Source of the DNA: Dichetophora obliterata | Lineage: Eukaryota > Arthropoda > Insecta > Diptera > Sciomyzidae | Reading direction: 5' to 3' | DNA length: 64,000 nt | NCBI GenBank assembly: GCA_963920525.1 | Contig: OY986438.1 | Coordinates: 100,421,696 to 100,485,695 of the forward strand | Shown: one piece after another, positions 36,230 to 48,149 of the stretch | Layout: the number at the start of each line of letters is the position of its first letter | Position numbering within the stretch: position 1 is the first letter of the stretch | Translations under genes and position numbers: made by a program | Notes under the pieces: generated by a model | The model's input: only the letters and a program-made list of their open reading frames with translations | Told to the model about the DNA's origin: nothing | Database searches by the model: none

Positions 36230-36660
36230 TTTGTAACGTATTGTGTTTGTTAAAGAACTCCTCCGAAACGGCTCGACCGATTTTCATGAAATTTTGTATG
36301 TATATTTAAAAGGTATAAGACCTCCCATACAACCCAAATTTGCGATATCGAATAGCTTTGGAGTTATAGGCCACACTGCCTCGGAATTCGGTATTCGACC
36401 ACATTTTACACGTGGCGTTTCAGTGATAACATTTAATGGGAGTTGGACAGAGGGGCGTGGCACCTCCCATACAAACCAAATCTACGATATCGAATAGCTT
36501 TTGAGTTATAGGCCACACAGCCTCAGAATTCAGTATTCGAACTCAATTTACACATGCAGTTTTACTGATAACTTTGTATGGCCGTTGGAAAAGAGGCAGT
36601 GGCACCTCCCATACAACCTAAATTTGATAAATTCTACAGTTCTTGATTTATATGTGTCTG
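36230..36660. repeat. Tandem ~142-bp repeat with CCTCCCATACAA units, Helitron-like
   Basis: CCTCCCATACAA begins units at 36321, 36463 and 36605 (spacing 142 and 142), followed by GATATCGAATAGCTTT, GAGTTATAGGCCACAC and AATTC(G/A)GTATTCGA. The preceding ACTCCTCCGAAACGGCTCGA then CCGATTTTCATGAAATTTTG is a phrase I associate with internal parts of insect Helitrons. No Helitron termini located. Confidence 0.55.
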
Positions 36661-37870
36661 CATAATCAACACGAAATTATCTACGTGCAATCCGCCATTT
36701 GCTACGGTAACCATGCGTTGCGAACATAATTGGACCATTAGCCAACACATGGGCGAACCTACCCAGTAAAAAAGTGGATCATCCTATGATCGATCTGGGA
36801 GTGCTCCCTGAGGAGCAGTGGAGTGCTCTTTATTGATCCAAGCTAGGTGTATTTTGTGTTCTCTTTTAACATTGCGTGTTCTACGAAGGGTAGCGCTCCC
36901 TTTAACATCCCAGAGGAGCTCAAAAGGAGCAATCAATAAATTATTCAAATGGATCAGCAAAGGAACATTTATTTTTTTGTGATTTAGGTTTACTCCGAAA
37001 GCTAGGCTTCCCTAGCTCAAGTAGACTCCTCAAGACCCTAAAGTGGCGATGAAATTATTTGGCCAAATCGTAAGATTTATAACGCCATCACATATTACGA
37101 ATCGTTTTTGATTCTCCCCAGACAAAATTTTTGGCCGGAAAATGAACTTAAAACGGCAGACAGGTAGTCTGTTTATTGGAATAGAAACGAAATTATTTTG
37201 GCCCAATTTTGGCAGGGCAGGGCAGGAATTGTACCAAAACCAGCCAGTTGACTGCCACTGTACAGAACAGCAGACTGGCTTACAGAGGCTCAAAAATGTA
37301 TAAGAGAGCATGCAAGTGGCGTTCAGTGGAAGCAACTTGGCAGGGAATGTACAGAGCAGAGTACAAGCAGGTAGTGACAGGCAATTGGATGGGGCATTAA
37401 CATGGCAAAAAAATGCAAAATATTGGTTTCTTTTATGTATTTTATATATTTTAGGTTATTTTATATATTTTAGCTTTTTTTATTCAACTAACAAATTTTT
37501 GTCCTTGGGTTTGTCGATTTTTTTCGATTCACCAAAATTTTGAACGGCTTTGATATTGTGACATACAATTTTGAGTAAGATTTTTCAAACGTAAATTTCT
37601 AAGTTTTTTTTTTAAAGTTTATCTTTAGTATATCAGGTGTAAGCAAACCCAAACAAAGAAGGAAATCCACTCCTGTGGGTATAATAGCAATGCCACTAAC
37701 AATACCAGAGACAACGTGTGCGAACAGTTTTATTGAAAGGAATTGTGAGTTTTAAAATTATTGCTCTATAAAAACATAGCCCAACACGCAAAATTTAAGC
37801 AGATTTTCTAAACGAAATTTGACAGAGAAATGTTTGTTTGTACCGTATAATCAGTTAAAGTTTTTAATTA

Positions 37871-38470
37871 AGATGATGAATTCGCTGGTCACTCATATTT
37901 TCCAGAATCAAAAAATTGTGCATCAGACATGGATAGTGAAGATCCGATTGCTGGAAAAGATCGATTTGTTCTAGAATCTCCGGTACCAACATCTGAAGTC
38001 TTCACCTCAATTCTAGCATACGTTTTACGACACAAACTAAGCGGTTCTGCATTAAGCAGTTTGTTAGAATTGATTGATTCCATCCATATGCACTAAAACG
38101 CCCCTCTCCACTTATGTCTTTAAAAAAATTTCATAAAAATAAATTCTGCTATTGAGTGTACGGCGCACTGCAAAAACTGTTTCAGACCAGTAAAAGGAAA
38201 TGCGAGGAATATAATAGCTAAGGCGAATTCGAATATCTGCTCAACTTTTTAATAGGGGCACAGCTGCAAGCAATTATTTTTCGCCCAGATTTCTGCAAAC
38301 AAGTGCTCAATATTTTAGAAAAAAAAAAAAGAAAATGTTGATAGGCTAGAAGACATTTACGATGGCAAACTGTAACGCAATCAATGCGAAAATAGGTTCA
38401 TGAAAGACCCCAGGAATTTATCATTCATGTGGTATTTTGACGGAGCAGCACTCTATTTAACTTATACTAT
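37871..38470 (+). pseudogene. Decayed transposon protein inside the 2.9-kb element
   Basis: A frame at about 37874-38095 reads ...DMDSEDPIAGKDRFVLES then SILAYVLRHKLSGSALSSLL and ELIDSIH, and later frames give RLEDIYDGKL (about 38340-38372) and LSFMWYFDGAALY (about 38420-38455). The order of a 'hydrophobic-LSG-x-L-x-x-LLELI' block, an 'IYDG' block and a 'W-x-x-DG' block resembles proteins of large eukaryotic DNA transposons annotated as EnSpm-like or uncharacterised. This assignment is from memory and weak. Stops and frameshifts are frequent. Confidence 0.4.
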
Positions 38471-38844
38471 TAACTAGATTTTTATGTAGTAATTAACAAA
38501 TGCACTAAAAATTATTCAAAACCGACGGTCTTATCAAATGTTGAAGTCACTCTTGTATACCAGTATATCAGATCTTCTGAAATACAGTAAATTTCGCCAC
38601 AATGTATTAAAAAATTAATTTTGCATTACATGTAAATGATATTTCTTATGTTTTGTACATATAATTGAAAACGAATAAAGCACCTTTACCTTTATAAATT
38701 TTTAAATAACGTTTTTTATGCAAACATTCGGCAAAAAAATATTAATTGTAACTGTAAAGTTCACATGTTACATGTAAAAAGGTTTTCATAAAATTCAAGT
38801 TAAAGCCAGTAAAAAGTTAGAGCTCAGAAGAGTTAGCCAGAATA

Positions 38845-39100
38845 AAAGCCTCTTCCAGTATAAGACGAGATGATTCTGTTGTCTAGAAAGCAAAACATTT
38901 TTAAGCTGCTAGACCCTTTCAATTGGATGCCAATACAATGCTTGTTTTTAATAGAGTTCATGTGCCTGCCAGTATAGGGCGAAAGCATTCTGTTCTGTAG
39001 AAAACAAAACTTTATGCCTGCCCAAATATTTCGGTTCAATGCCAAAATAATGGTTTTATTCAACAGAGTTCATATGCCTGCCGTTATAGTGCGTAGGAAG
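38845..39100. repeat. Tandem ~115-bp repeat
   Basis: Units begin near 38847 (GCCTCTTCCAGTATAAGACG), 38965 (GCCTGCCAGTATAGGGCG) and 39078 (GCCTGCCGTTATAGTGCG), each followed by a TTCTGTTGTCTAGAAA-like stretch and a TTTCAAT/TTCGGTTCAATGCCAA/TACAATG stretch. About two and a half copies. Confidence 0.7.
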
Positions 39101-39670
39101 GCTGCTGCTGAAAAAACAAAAATGTTGCCGTCCAATACAATGCCGAATTTCGACACACTGCCTTCTACTGACTTTTCCATGCCTTCATGCTGCTACTTTC
39201 TGGCAGCCTTTTTTGAAAAAAAGTAAACTGGCCGCCACCACATTTCAACATACTGCCAGAACTCTGCTCATTTGCCACAATTATGCTGATATAATGCCAT
39301 TTTCCTGTCGAATATTTTGTCTGGGGAGCTATTTAAAAATGTTACTTTAATTGAGTCAGTCGCATCAGCGGATCGACAAAACACAATTACCGTTGGCTGG
39401 TCGCACTTCACGACCTCGGCGTTGAAACGACGCGAATCGAATGAAAGAAACATTAAAATATTTTTTGTTTCGCAGAAAATAGTTATAGAGTTTCCTAAAA
39501 AGCACATGCCTCACTTTATGCTCTTTTTTCATTAATTGCTCGCCTATTGATCTTATAAAACAGTAAAGGAGCACAAGGGCACAAGTGCTCACTTTTTGAT
39601 CCAATAAAACAGCAAAAGAGCGCTCCCTTGTTGCTCCTCATGGGAGCGATCGCATATTTTTTTACTGGGT

Positions 39671-40518
39671 ACACTCACACAAATACAAACGCGTCAACAT
39701 GTAGAATAGTCTAGATTGACTGCTGTACGAATGCGCCCTTTATACGAATCCTACCTGCTCTCTCCTACAGTCATCGTAATCGTACATTTTTAGAGATTAC
39801 AATTACTGTAATTGTAATCGGAAAGTAATTGTAATCGCAAAATGCCCAGCTCTGACTACAACGCAGGTTTACATATGCAAAGATTGCGCATGGTAGCTGT
39901 GCTCCATTTATTTTTTAAATATCATTAAAAATCGCAGATTTTGTATGAGCTGTCAACTTCGTTTTGACAATTTTGGTTACTGGTTTTCAGTCCTAACGTT
40001 ACCTTGGTCACTGCTTTCATATCGCTTCTAACGAGAACGCCTACGAGAATATCAAGCTTATTCGCTGCATGTTCGCTTCTTGGATGGCAAAGTAACGGAA
40101 AGAATCTGAACACGTGTTGAAAAGAAATTGCGTAATGTAAAATATATATATATATATGCATGCACGAGTAGACAATTTTATACTTTTCAACAATGATTTC
40201 GTACGTTGGCAGAAAGAATGTTTATTGAAAGCAGAACATTCTTGTTTTTTTTACCGACAAACTTTCAATAATAGTTTGTTTATCAATTTAGGTCGCGTTT
40301 AAAATTAACTTTCATGCACATTAGGTTAAAGACTTTATACGATTTCTTTAAAAATTTTACTGTCATAAAACTCGCTAATGGCAATACTGATCGCGTCACA
40401 GCAGAGAAAAAAAAAACAATAAACTAAAAGGAAACAAACAGCGCAAAGAAGAACGCGATACTAGAGAAGGTCAGAGAAGTATGAAAACAACAAAAATTCA
40501 TGCAGCAGCTGACACTCG
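39671..40518. other. Intron stretch; old hAT-type end at 39775-39855
   Basis: The first part carries ATTACAATTACTGTAATTGTAAT motifs ending AAAATGCCCAGCTCTG (39839-39854). The rest has no recognised gene; a TA microsatellite lies at about 40141-40158. Confidence 0.45.
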
Positions 40519-41160
40519 AGCTTTAAAGCTGGATTCACTGATAGCCTTCAGCAAGTTTTTGTGTGAATTAAAATAATGTTAATCAAATTGAAGAGCGTGC
40601 AGCAAGTTTTCTCTCTGAGAGGAAACTTCATATAAAAAAAACTTGCAAAACATGCTGAAGCACCCCTTTTACATTGATCAAGACTTGAAGTCAAGTTTTT
40701 TTGACGTTCTCTTTTGAACTTGACGAAAGCTTTCACATTGGTCAAGACTTGAATTTAATTTTTTGTCCTCTTTCCTTGTTTTCTAAAAATAAAACGAGAT
40801 AGGTAGCAAGCAAATTAATTATAATTTATAGAAATTTGCAAACTTAATTTTAATTTTTTACTACGATGAAAGTTAACAAAATGTTTTTGCTTAAAAATTT
40901 AATGCAAAATAAAATTAAATTAAATGCAAAACAATTTTATTGCAACCGAAGTCTAACAAACTCACATTGATATGCGAAAAATAAAATAAAAAGCACTGCC
41001 AACAACGCGAAAATAACAAAAGGAATACGAAAAATTGCCGGTACAGCTTCAAGTTTCTTTTTCCCATCCGTCGCTTCCGATGTGCGGCGAATTGCCTACA
41101 AACTCTGAAACTTGACTTCAAGTCTTGATCAATACAAAAGGGGTCAAGGTGATCAGTGAA
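40519..41160. mobile_element. TIR element with a smaller palindromic insert in its left arm
   Basis: GGATTCACTGATAGCCTT (about 40530-40547) and CCCCTTTTACATTGATCAAG then ACTTGAAGTCAAG (about 40663-40696) on the left are mirrored on the right by CTTGACTTCAAGTCTTGATC then AATACAAAAGGGG (about 41111-41143) and GGTGATCAGTGAATCC (about 41148-41163). The left arm alone has an extra ~110 bp (40550-40661) that is itself bordered by CTTCAGCAAGTTTT and AAAACATGCTGAAG, i.e. a MITE inside the TIR. Confidence 0.75.
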
Positions 41161-41309
41161 TCCGCCTTAAGCGAAGCATCCGAATGGTCTCGTTGTCTGG
41201 AGGCTGCCTTTACATCAATTCGGAATCGTGACCAACTGTGCTTTCCAGCAATCGTTGTTTACGAACTCGAGCGGTATTTATGCATATTTTTTTTTTGTGT
41301 GTGTGATTA

Positions 41310-41480
41310 AGAGACCGAACAGAATCAAAAATCGTTGCGACCGACGATTGAAATAGAATAGATTCTAAGTCTGCGATTTATCGTTGCGGAAAACGATCTG
41401 CGGTTTTGTCTACATTATGCATGTATTTTCTAACAACAAAAATCGTCGTCCGCAACGATTTTTGATTCTGTTCAGGCTCT
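41310..41480. mobile_element. 171-bp palindromic MITE
   Basis: AGAGACCGAACAGAATCAAA then AATCGTTGCG at the left is mirrored by CGCAACGATT then TTTGATTCTGTTCAGGCTCT at the right. ACGACGATT words are repeated on both sides of the centre. No coding capacity. Confidence 0.8.
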
Positions 41481-41722
41481 ACAGCTGACGACGATTGTTA
41501 CTCGAGTGGCAAAAATGACCAATGGTCTCATGCAAATCTCTTTTTGTTACAACTTGCCTAATGGGATGATTTCGAACATTGTTAACACATTTTCTACCGC
41601 GCTGCAAAAATGTTGAATTTTTGATATAAAGTATATTTTTAGAGAAATTAGGGTCCCCTGATTCCAAATCCGCCATAAAAAATTTCAGATCCTATGCTTT
41701 TCTCGTTGTGTCAAAAAATCAA

Positions 41723-42190
41723 ATGTTCGATTAATCGAACGTTGGCGCTTATCCTATACCATAAAATTCTATACAAAAACGTAATGTCAAATTTTAACAG
41801 CAAAAGCCAGCGTCTCACCCATTTCTATTGTGTTTTCAACAGGAATGGACGTGTTTTGTGCGTGATTATATTTTCACATTTTGGCTTATTTTAATCGTTT
41901 GTTTCGCAAAATAGTTGGTGAGAATTTAGTGATGTATAGATAAAGATTTTTCATGAAAAATTCTTTTTTACTGTCCTACTACTTTCTAAGATTTCAAAAC
42001 AAATATTAATTACTACAAATATTGATTATTATTACATATTATATGAATAATCTTGAATCGCAACAATTCAATAAACACTTGTTTTTGACTTAAATAACCT
42101 TTTATACGAGTATTCAAGTGTTATACGATATGTTTCAATTTTATTGATTTTATGGTATGTGATAAGCGCCAACGTTCGATTAATCGAATA
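41723..42190. mobile_element. ~467-bp TIR element with TTCGATTAATCGAA ends
   Basis: TTCGATTAATCGAACGTTGG then CGCTTATC at 41724-41751 is matched in reverse by GATAAGCGCC then AACGTTCGATTAATCGAA at about 42160-42187. TTCGATTAATCGAA is itself a palindrome. A solitary copy of this terminus occurs at 43353-43367 (ACGTTCGATTAATCGAG), marking a relative. Confidence 0.8.
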
Positions 42191-42262
42191 CTAACTTTGA
42201 CTCATACCTGTGTCATCCAGGTGTTGCCAGGTCTAGATATAGCAAAACATAGCTTTGTTTTT

Positions 42263-43115
42263 GGGCCAGTGTTTGGCACGCCATAGGCACGCGTGCTCGG
42301 CACAAATCCCCAGTAAAAAAGTGGATCATCCTATGTTCGATCTGGGAGTGCTCCCTGAGGAGCAGTGGAGTGCTCTTTATTGATCCAAGCTAGGTGTATT
42401 TTGTGTTCTCTTTTAACATTGCGTGTCCAACGAAGGGTAGCGCCCTCTTTAACATCCCATAGGAGCTCAAAAGGAGCGATCAATAAATTATTCAAATGGA
42501 TCAGCAAAGGAACATTTATTTTTTTAGGATTTAGGTTTACCCCGAAAGCTAGTCTTCCCTAGCTCAAGTAGACTCCTCAAGACCCTAAAGTGGCGATGAG
42601 ATTGTTTGGTCAAATTGTAAGATTTATAACGCCATCACGTATTACGACTCGTTTTTGATTCTATTTAAAAATTTTAATAGCCGATCGACGAAACACAATT
42701 ACCGTTGGCTGGTCGCACTTCACGACCTCGGCGTTGAAACGACGCGAATCGAATGAAAGAATCATTTTGTTTCTCAGAAAATAGTTATAGAGTTTTCTAA
42801 AAAGCACATGCCCCACTTTAAAGGAGCAGTAAAGGAGCACAAGGGCACAAGTGCTCACTTTTTGATCCAATAAAACAGCAAAAGAGCGCTCCCTTGTTGC
42901 TCCTCATGGGAGCGATCAAATATTTTTTTACTGGTTCGTTTTTTTCACACAGACACGATCGGCAAAGCACACAAACGATGCGGCGTAGCAGAGAAATACT
43001 GCATACTTAAGGTGTAAAGCTTAGCAGCTTTCAGTCTAACTCTCAGCAAACGAACACAAGCATACATTACGTTTGTGCGTGTACGCTCGTGCTTGCCAAA
43101 CACTGTTTTGGGCTA
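42263..43115. mobile_element. TIR element hosting the short CCCAGTAAAAAA copy
   Basis: CCAGTGTTTGGCACGC (about 42268) and GCTTGCCAAACACTGTTTTG (about 43091) are inverted, each followed inward by GCACGCGTGC / GTGTACGCTCGTGC-like sequence. The 627-bp element at 42308-42934 lies between them, so this outer element was the insertion target. Confidence 0.55.
42308..42934. mobile_element. Short internally deleted copy of the 2.9-kb element
   Basis: Shares about 340 bp of its left end and about 270 bp of its right end with 36761-39670 (CCCAGTAAAAAAGTGGATCA; GGGAGTGCTCCCTGAGGAGC; right end GCTCCTCATGGGAGCGATC then TTTTTTTACTGG). The junction is near 42660, where it jumps from the sequence matching about 37115 to that matching about 39330. 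A classic autonomous-to-MITE deletion derivative. Confidence 0.85.
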
Positions 43116-44568
43116 GAAGACCTCATCAATACTTTCTTTTTTTTAACTTTATACATATATATTTTATATTATTTACAAGGGTCTATTAGCAAGCTTTTTT
43201 CAACCACACCCCCCACCCCCTTAAAATTACGCGTGGTGATGGTGAATACTATTTTCAAATAGCCAATGATCAAAGCAATATATGAAATCAACGATCTTAC
43301 AGATTTCATTTATCTTCATAGTTAAAAAATTATTGAAAATGGACAAATTATACGTTCGATTAATCGAGCACCAGTTAGAAATGTGTTATTTAATGGGAAA
43401 AAAATTTTGCGCTACGATACCAATATCTCTAGATAGATTTAGTATTGTTTCTAGATAATAAAAACTAGTAAGGCTTTTCCAATTTAGTGCGGATCTTTTT
43501 TTAGAGAGATTTTTAGATTTTTTTAAGATTTGAAAAATATGTCCCAGTTATGACCCTATAACTCGAAAAGTATTTATATTACAAATTTTATACATTTTAC
43601 ATAAGCCATAATTTGTACTGATCTAACGATTTTTGTAGAAATTTTATGAATACTACATTTGCGAAAGCGTTTAAACAATACTGATTTTTACATTTCTCCA
43701 TTTCAAAGTACACAAAAATATATTTTTGATGTATTATTTGCTTTTGTTTGCTGTTAAACAAAAACAAATATTTTAACGAAAATTTTAAGGTATAAAGTAT
43801 TTTTGTAGGAGGTTCAATAAAATACTCAAAATTACCTGCACCAAAATCGACTTAGTGATTCGTACTAAAAAATTCTTTAAACTTTAAAAACGCAATTATC
43901 ATTAATTTAACTAAACGTATTACTTACAAACAATGTTATTGTACGTTTTTAGTTTAATATTAAATATCCCTTAATCGCAATTTTATGTTTTAACAAGATT
44001 TGCAACACTGTAAATCTTTTGCAATGATTAAAATAACGGAAATAACGTTAACTAAGATATGTAAAAAATAATTCAAATTAAAACAACACAACCTTCACGC
44101 TGTTATAAATAACTATCTCATATAAATAAATACTTTTGAAGATATAGGATCATAGCTGGGGACATGGGCGTCTGCATGATTTGTTCTAGGGGTGCAAAGG
44201 CATAAAGGAATATAGAATGAGCATAAGCAAAATGTAGTCTATATAATGCTATTTACTACGATTTTTGGTACTAATTTTACAAACATGATACGCACATTAT
44301 ACCAGTTGATACACGCTTGTACATATCAGAAAATTCATTATATTTTCAAGATGGTGTAAAAATCTTTCGCGTGTTATATCCGAAATATTTTCAAATTTTA
44401 TTTTTTTGTCGTTTCATACATTTCAGTAATTTTTGCTAAAGCAATTATTCTTAATAGTTTAATAAATTAAATAACGTGAGGCCTATATCCTTAAATGAAA
44501 TCGCATTAATTACTATTGAGCCCCCAAATTTACAACTTTAAAAATAAGAAAACAAAAATATTCTAATA
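43116..44568. other. Intron stretch without recognised gene
   Basis: AT-rich; only the solitary ACGTTCGATTAATCGAG terminus at about 43353 relates it to another element in the window. Confidence 0.45.
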
Positions 44569-45855
44569 TTGGGGGTTGGAATTAATTTTAAAGGTTTTTT
44601 TTCGGTTTTTGAGCATTTATTTAGAAACAACGGTACAACGTATATTATTCAAAGTATTGTCCATCGTTAGCTACATTATTTTCCCATCTTTCTGGCAGCA
44701 TATGGATTCCGCGTCGGAAGAACGATTCGTCTTTTGAGGCAATCCACGAATCGACCCATTTTTTGTTATCCTCGTAAGAAGTGAAGCGCTGCTCTGCCAA
44801 GCCATGCGTCATCGATCTGAATAGGTGGTAGTCGGAAGGGGCTATGTCTGGGCTATAAGGCGGGTGGGGTAGCACATCCCAATTCAGCGCCTCCAACGTT
44901 TCCTTGACGGTTCTTGCAACATGTGGCCGTGCGTTGTCATGTTGAAAAACCACTTTGTCGTGTCTTTTGGCATATTCCGGCCGTTTAACCTTTAATGCTC
45001 GGCTCAATTGCATCAATTGTTGTTAGTAGCGTTCCCCAGTGATGGTTTCGTTAGGTTTTAGCAGCTCATAGTACACGACACCCTTCTGATCCCACCAAAT
45101 ACACAGCATAAGCTTGGCGCCATGAATATTCGGCTTGGCCCTCGATGTTGATGCATGGCCGGGTGGTCCCCACGATTTTTTTCGCTTAGGATTATCGTAA
45201 TGGATCCACTTTTCATCGCCAGTGACAATACGATGCAAAAAACTCTTCCTTTTATGCCGTTGAAGCAGTTGTTCGCACATGCAAAATCGCCGTTCAACGT
45301 CTCTCGGCTTCAACTGGTACGGCACCCAATTTCCTTGCTTTTGAATCATTCCCATGGCCTTCAAGCGTTTGCCGACCGTTGATAAGTCGACTCCCAATGA
45401 TTCTGACAATTCTTGAAGGGTTTGACATGGGTCTTCATCGAGCAAAGCCTCCAATTCCTCATCTTCAAACTTTTTCGGCTGGCTCGGACGCTCTTTGTCT
45501 TCCGTATCAAAATCACCACTTTTAAATCGACGGAACCAGTACTCACAAGTAGAAATCGATGGAGCATAGTCCCCGTAAGCCTGAGTAAGCGTGCGTTGTG
45601 CTTCAACCGCTTTTTTCTTCAAATGGAAGCACAAAAGTAAACCTTCCCGCAAATTGCGTTTTGTTGGAACGAAAGTCGACATGTTCACAGAGAAAAAAAT
45701 ATATGTTGTTTACACTTCAGTGGAATGACACATACTGAAAAATGAAGCTTAGACAATGTGCTTTGAAATGAATATAGTCACAGGTGTGCCCGATGCGTTC
45801 TATTGATAGTTACGCCATCTCTTAGAAAACCTTTAAAACTAATTCCAACCCCCAA
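44569..45855 (-). mobile_element. Full-length mariner transposon (1287 bp)
   Basis: Inverted ends TTGGGGGTTGGAATTAATTT and AAACTAATTCCAACCCCCAA flanked by the TA target dinucleotide at 44567-44568 and 45856-45857. The size is that of canonical mariner elements. The transposase lies on the minus strand and is interrupted once. Because both TIRs are intact, it could still serve as a substrate for an active relative. Confidence 0.95.
44645..45688 (-). pseudogene. mariner transposase with a single in-frame stop
   Basis: The N-terminal part (45688-45023, 221 codons) carries the helix-turn-helix region, the linker WVPYQL (the usual WVPHEL), and the first catalytic Asp in [12 protein letters not shown]. 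The C-terminal part (44645-45022) carries HDNARPHV with the second Asp and YSPDIAPSDYHLF with the third. I count 34 residues between the second and third Asp, the DD34D spacing of mariner. Both parts are in the same frame; only a TAA at 45023-45025 separates them. The total length is about the normal 345 residues, so inactivation looks recent. Confidence 0.93.
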
Positions 45856-45857
45856 TA

Positions 45858-48149
45858 TTAAACAATTTTTTTTTTAAATAACTGAAAAACAAACTAAATT
45901 TTCATGCCATTTTTTAACTTTGGAAGCTTTTAACTCCTAAGCCAATTTCGAGTGGCCTGAAATTTTTCAGATGTGGATTTAGGAGGTAAAAATCCACATT
46001 ATCCGCAAAAATTAAAAATTGGAGTTGACGCTATTCTTGAAATGTTCCCCGCAAGCTAAGGGAGATATTTTTCACCGGATCTCACACTGCATTGACACCA
46101 ATCTACTTATTTCTTTTTCCAACATGAATCAGTTCTAGCAGCTTGCAAGTTACTAAAATAAAGTACGAAACATACCTATTATCTAAATGATTTAATAAAT
46201 TTATTTTTTTAATTCAAAACATTAATAAACAAATAAAGAGGTTCATCTATATTAGATGGATATGTTTTTTAACATATTCCAGAACTTCCCTACAAGGCTT
46301 GATTTTGAATCCTGGATGTAATATGAGCACTTGACGCGAAAAAAGTCCAGAAAATTCTTAAACTGGATGGGCGCTCCTAAAAAACGTGAATTTGAAGAAG
46401 TATAAAATGGATGTTTCAAATTGAGTTTCCTATTTACATTTAAGTCATAAAAAACTTTTATCTATAACAAAAAATAATGTAAAATCGTTTGCTTAATCTG
46501 AATATGCTATCATATTTTTACAAAAATTAGTCCTTGATCCTAAATTGGCCTACTTTTTTAAATCTCCTAATTTTTTCTTTTGCTTTTGAATTAGAAGCTT
46601 TGGTATTGCGTAGATCGCTGAAACTTTCTTAAATTTAAATGCTGCAAAGTTGTTTGTAAGTTAATTAAGTCTAAGAAAAATTATAAAACCATCCAAATTG
46701 TATCACCTTTATGATAAAAAAACGAGCCAACTAATATGTATATGATGCGAAATATGTATATGATGCGAAAACTGCTTTTGCAGCACAAGAAAAATGTTCG
46801 AAAAAGACTAACTATGCAGCACTGCAAACGTCAAACATTCTAAAATGAATTGAAAAATTCCAGTTGTGCGCATACTGTACATCGTGATGCATTTCCGCAC
46901 AGACCCCTACTTATACGTTAATCATTAGTTAGTTTGGTTTAATATTAAAAAATATGGTGAACAAAAAAAAATATATGAAATTTTTAAATGAATTATGAAT
47001 TGGTGAAATAAAAATTATAATAACAATCCAACATTTTAACCAGGCAAACAAAAATCGTTGAGCCGGATATTGTGTGCATTTCTGATGACCATACCAATGA
47101 CGATATTTAGGACTTTTTAACCGATCCGTTAGCAGCGTAACAGAACAGAGTAACACTGCAACAGAAGTTGATGGAATTCCTATTCAACTACGCCAATACC
47201 TTGCACAACAACCAGCAAATCGTAAATTAAACAAAAATCCATTTTTATTATGGAATACAATGCGAGCTGTGAGTTACTTTTCGTGTATATGCAAAAAGCA
47301 CTTGCAAGCCAACACGGCAACAGCAAAGTTTTGCTTCATAAATTGCTTTTTAGACATAAAACCATAATTAAGAAATGCACATCTCTTCATTTTTCCCGTA
47401 TTTAATAATTTTTAACTTTTCTTAAAAATTAAATTAAATTCACATGTAAATGGTAAATGCTTTTTGAGTGTATTTTTTTATAAAATAATAAATACGCTCT
47501 TATTCGTGGATGTACGATGAAGCCGCATAATGGAATACTGCAGGGAATTATTTGGCGATTAAGACTGCATCAGAAAAAAAAAATAAAATTAGAACTTTTT
47601 TTTAATGTAAAACGAGCTTAAAGTGAAAAAAAGAAAAAAACACATTTTTCATATTTAAATTGCTATAAACTATTCCATGGTTAAAAATACTAAAAAAACT
47701 TTAACAGATGTTATTTAACTAATTAAAAATCTTTAAGAAACCGTTTCAAAGAGGTTCCTATCTGAAATACTTTTTAAGTTATTGCATTAAAACTGATGAC
47801 ACCTATGAATGCCATTTTTTGCTAGACTTCCGCTTATAGCTTGAAACAGGGGGGCGATGGAAACCCCCTGTCATACAATTTTTTTCTAGTCTTGACCCAA
47901 GCAATCAACCAGCGCTGGATTGAAATGTTCATCTGGGACACCCTGTATACTAAAAAAGTTTTATTAAAAAAAATATGTTTATTTTCAAATATGCACTGTA
48001 TTGATTTTAGCACATTTTGAACTCTTTTATTCTCAGCGTATAAAAATTATGTAAGAGTTAAAGGAAAAAGTCGAAAAACCGATTTTAATCGATTACTCTG
48101 TGCGGCACGAAAATATGTATTTAATAATTTCAACGTTTTTCACTTATTC
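45858..48149. other. Intron stretch; possible hAT transposase end and a TIR-like end
   Basis: Mostly featureless AT-rich DNA. At 47130-47275 the plus strand reads ATEVDGIPIQLRQYLAQQPA then NRKLNKNPFLLWNTM, which resembles the C-terminal dimerisation region of hAT transposases, but frames around it are broken. At about 47934-47952 the phrase TGGGACACCCTGTATAC looks like the terminus of a TIR element; no partner was found. Confidence 0.35.

Larger units (their letters stand above)
36761..39670. mobile_element. 2.9-kb TIR element (CCCAGTAAAAAA ends), long copy
   Basis: Ends are inverted: ACCCAGTAAAAAAG (36761) and TTTTTTTACTGGGT (39657-39670). Just inside, GGGAGTGCTCCCTGAGGAGC at the left and GCTCCTCATGGGAGCGATC at the right form G/C-rich palindromic blocks. 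A short derivative with the same two ends lies at 42308-42934. The interior contains a decayed coding segment and a ~115-bp tandem repeat. Confidence 0.8.
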
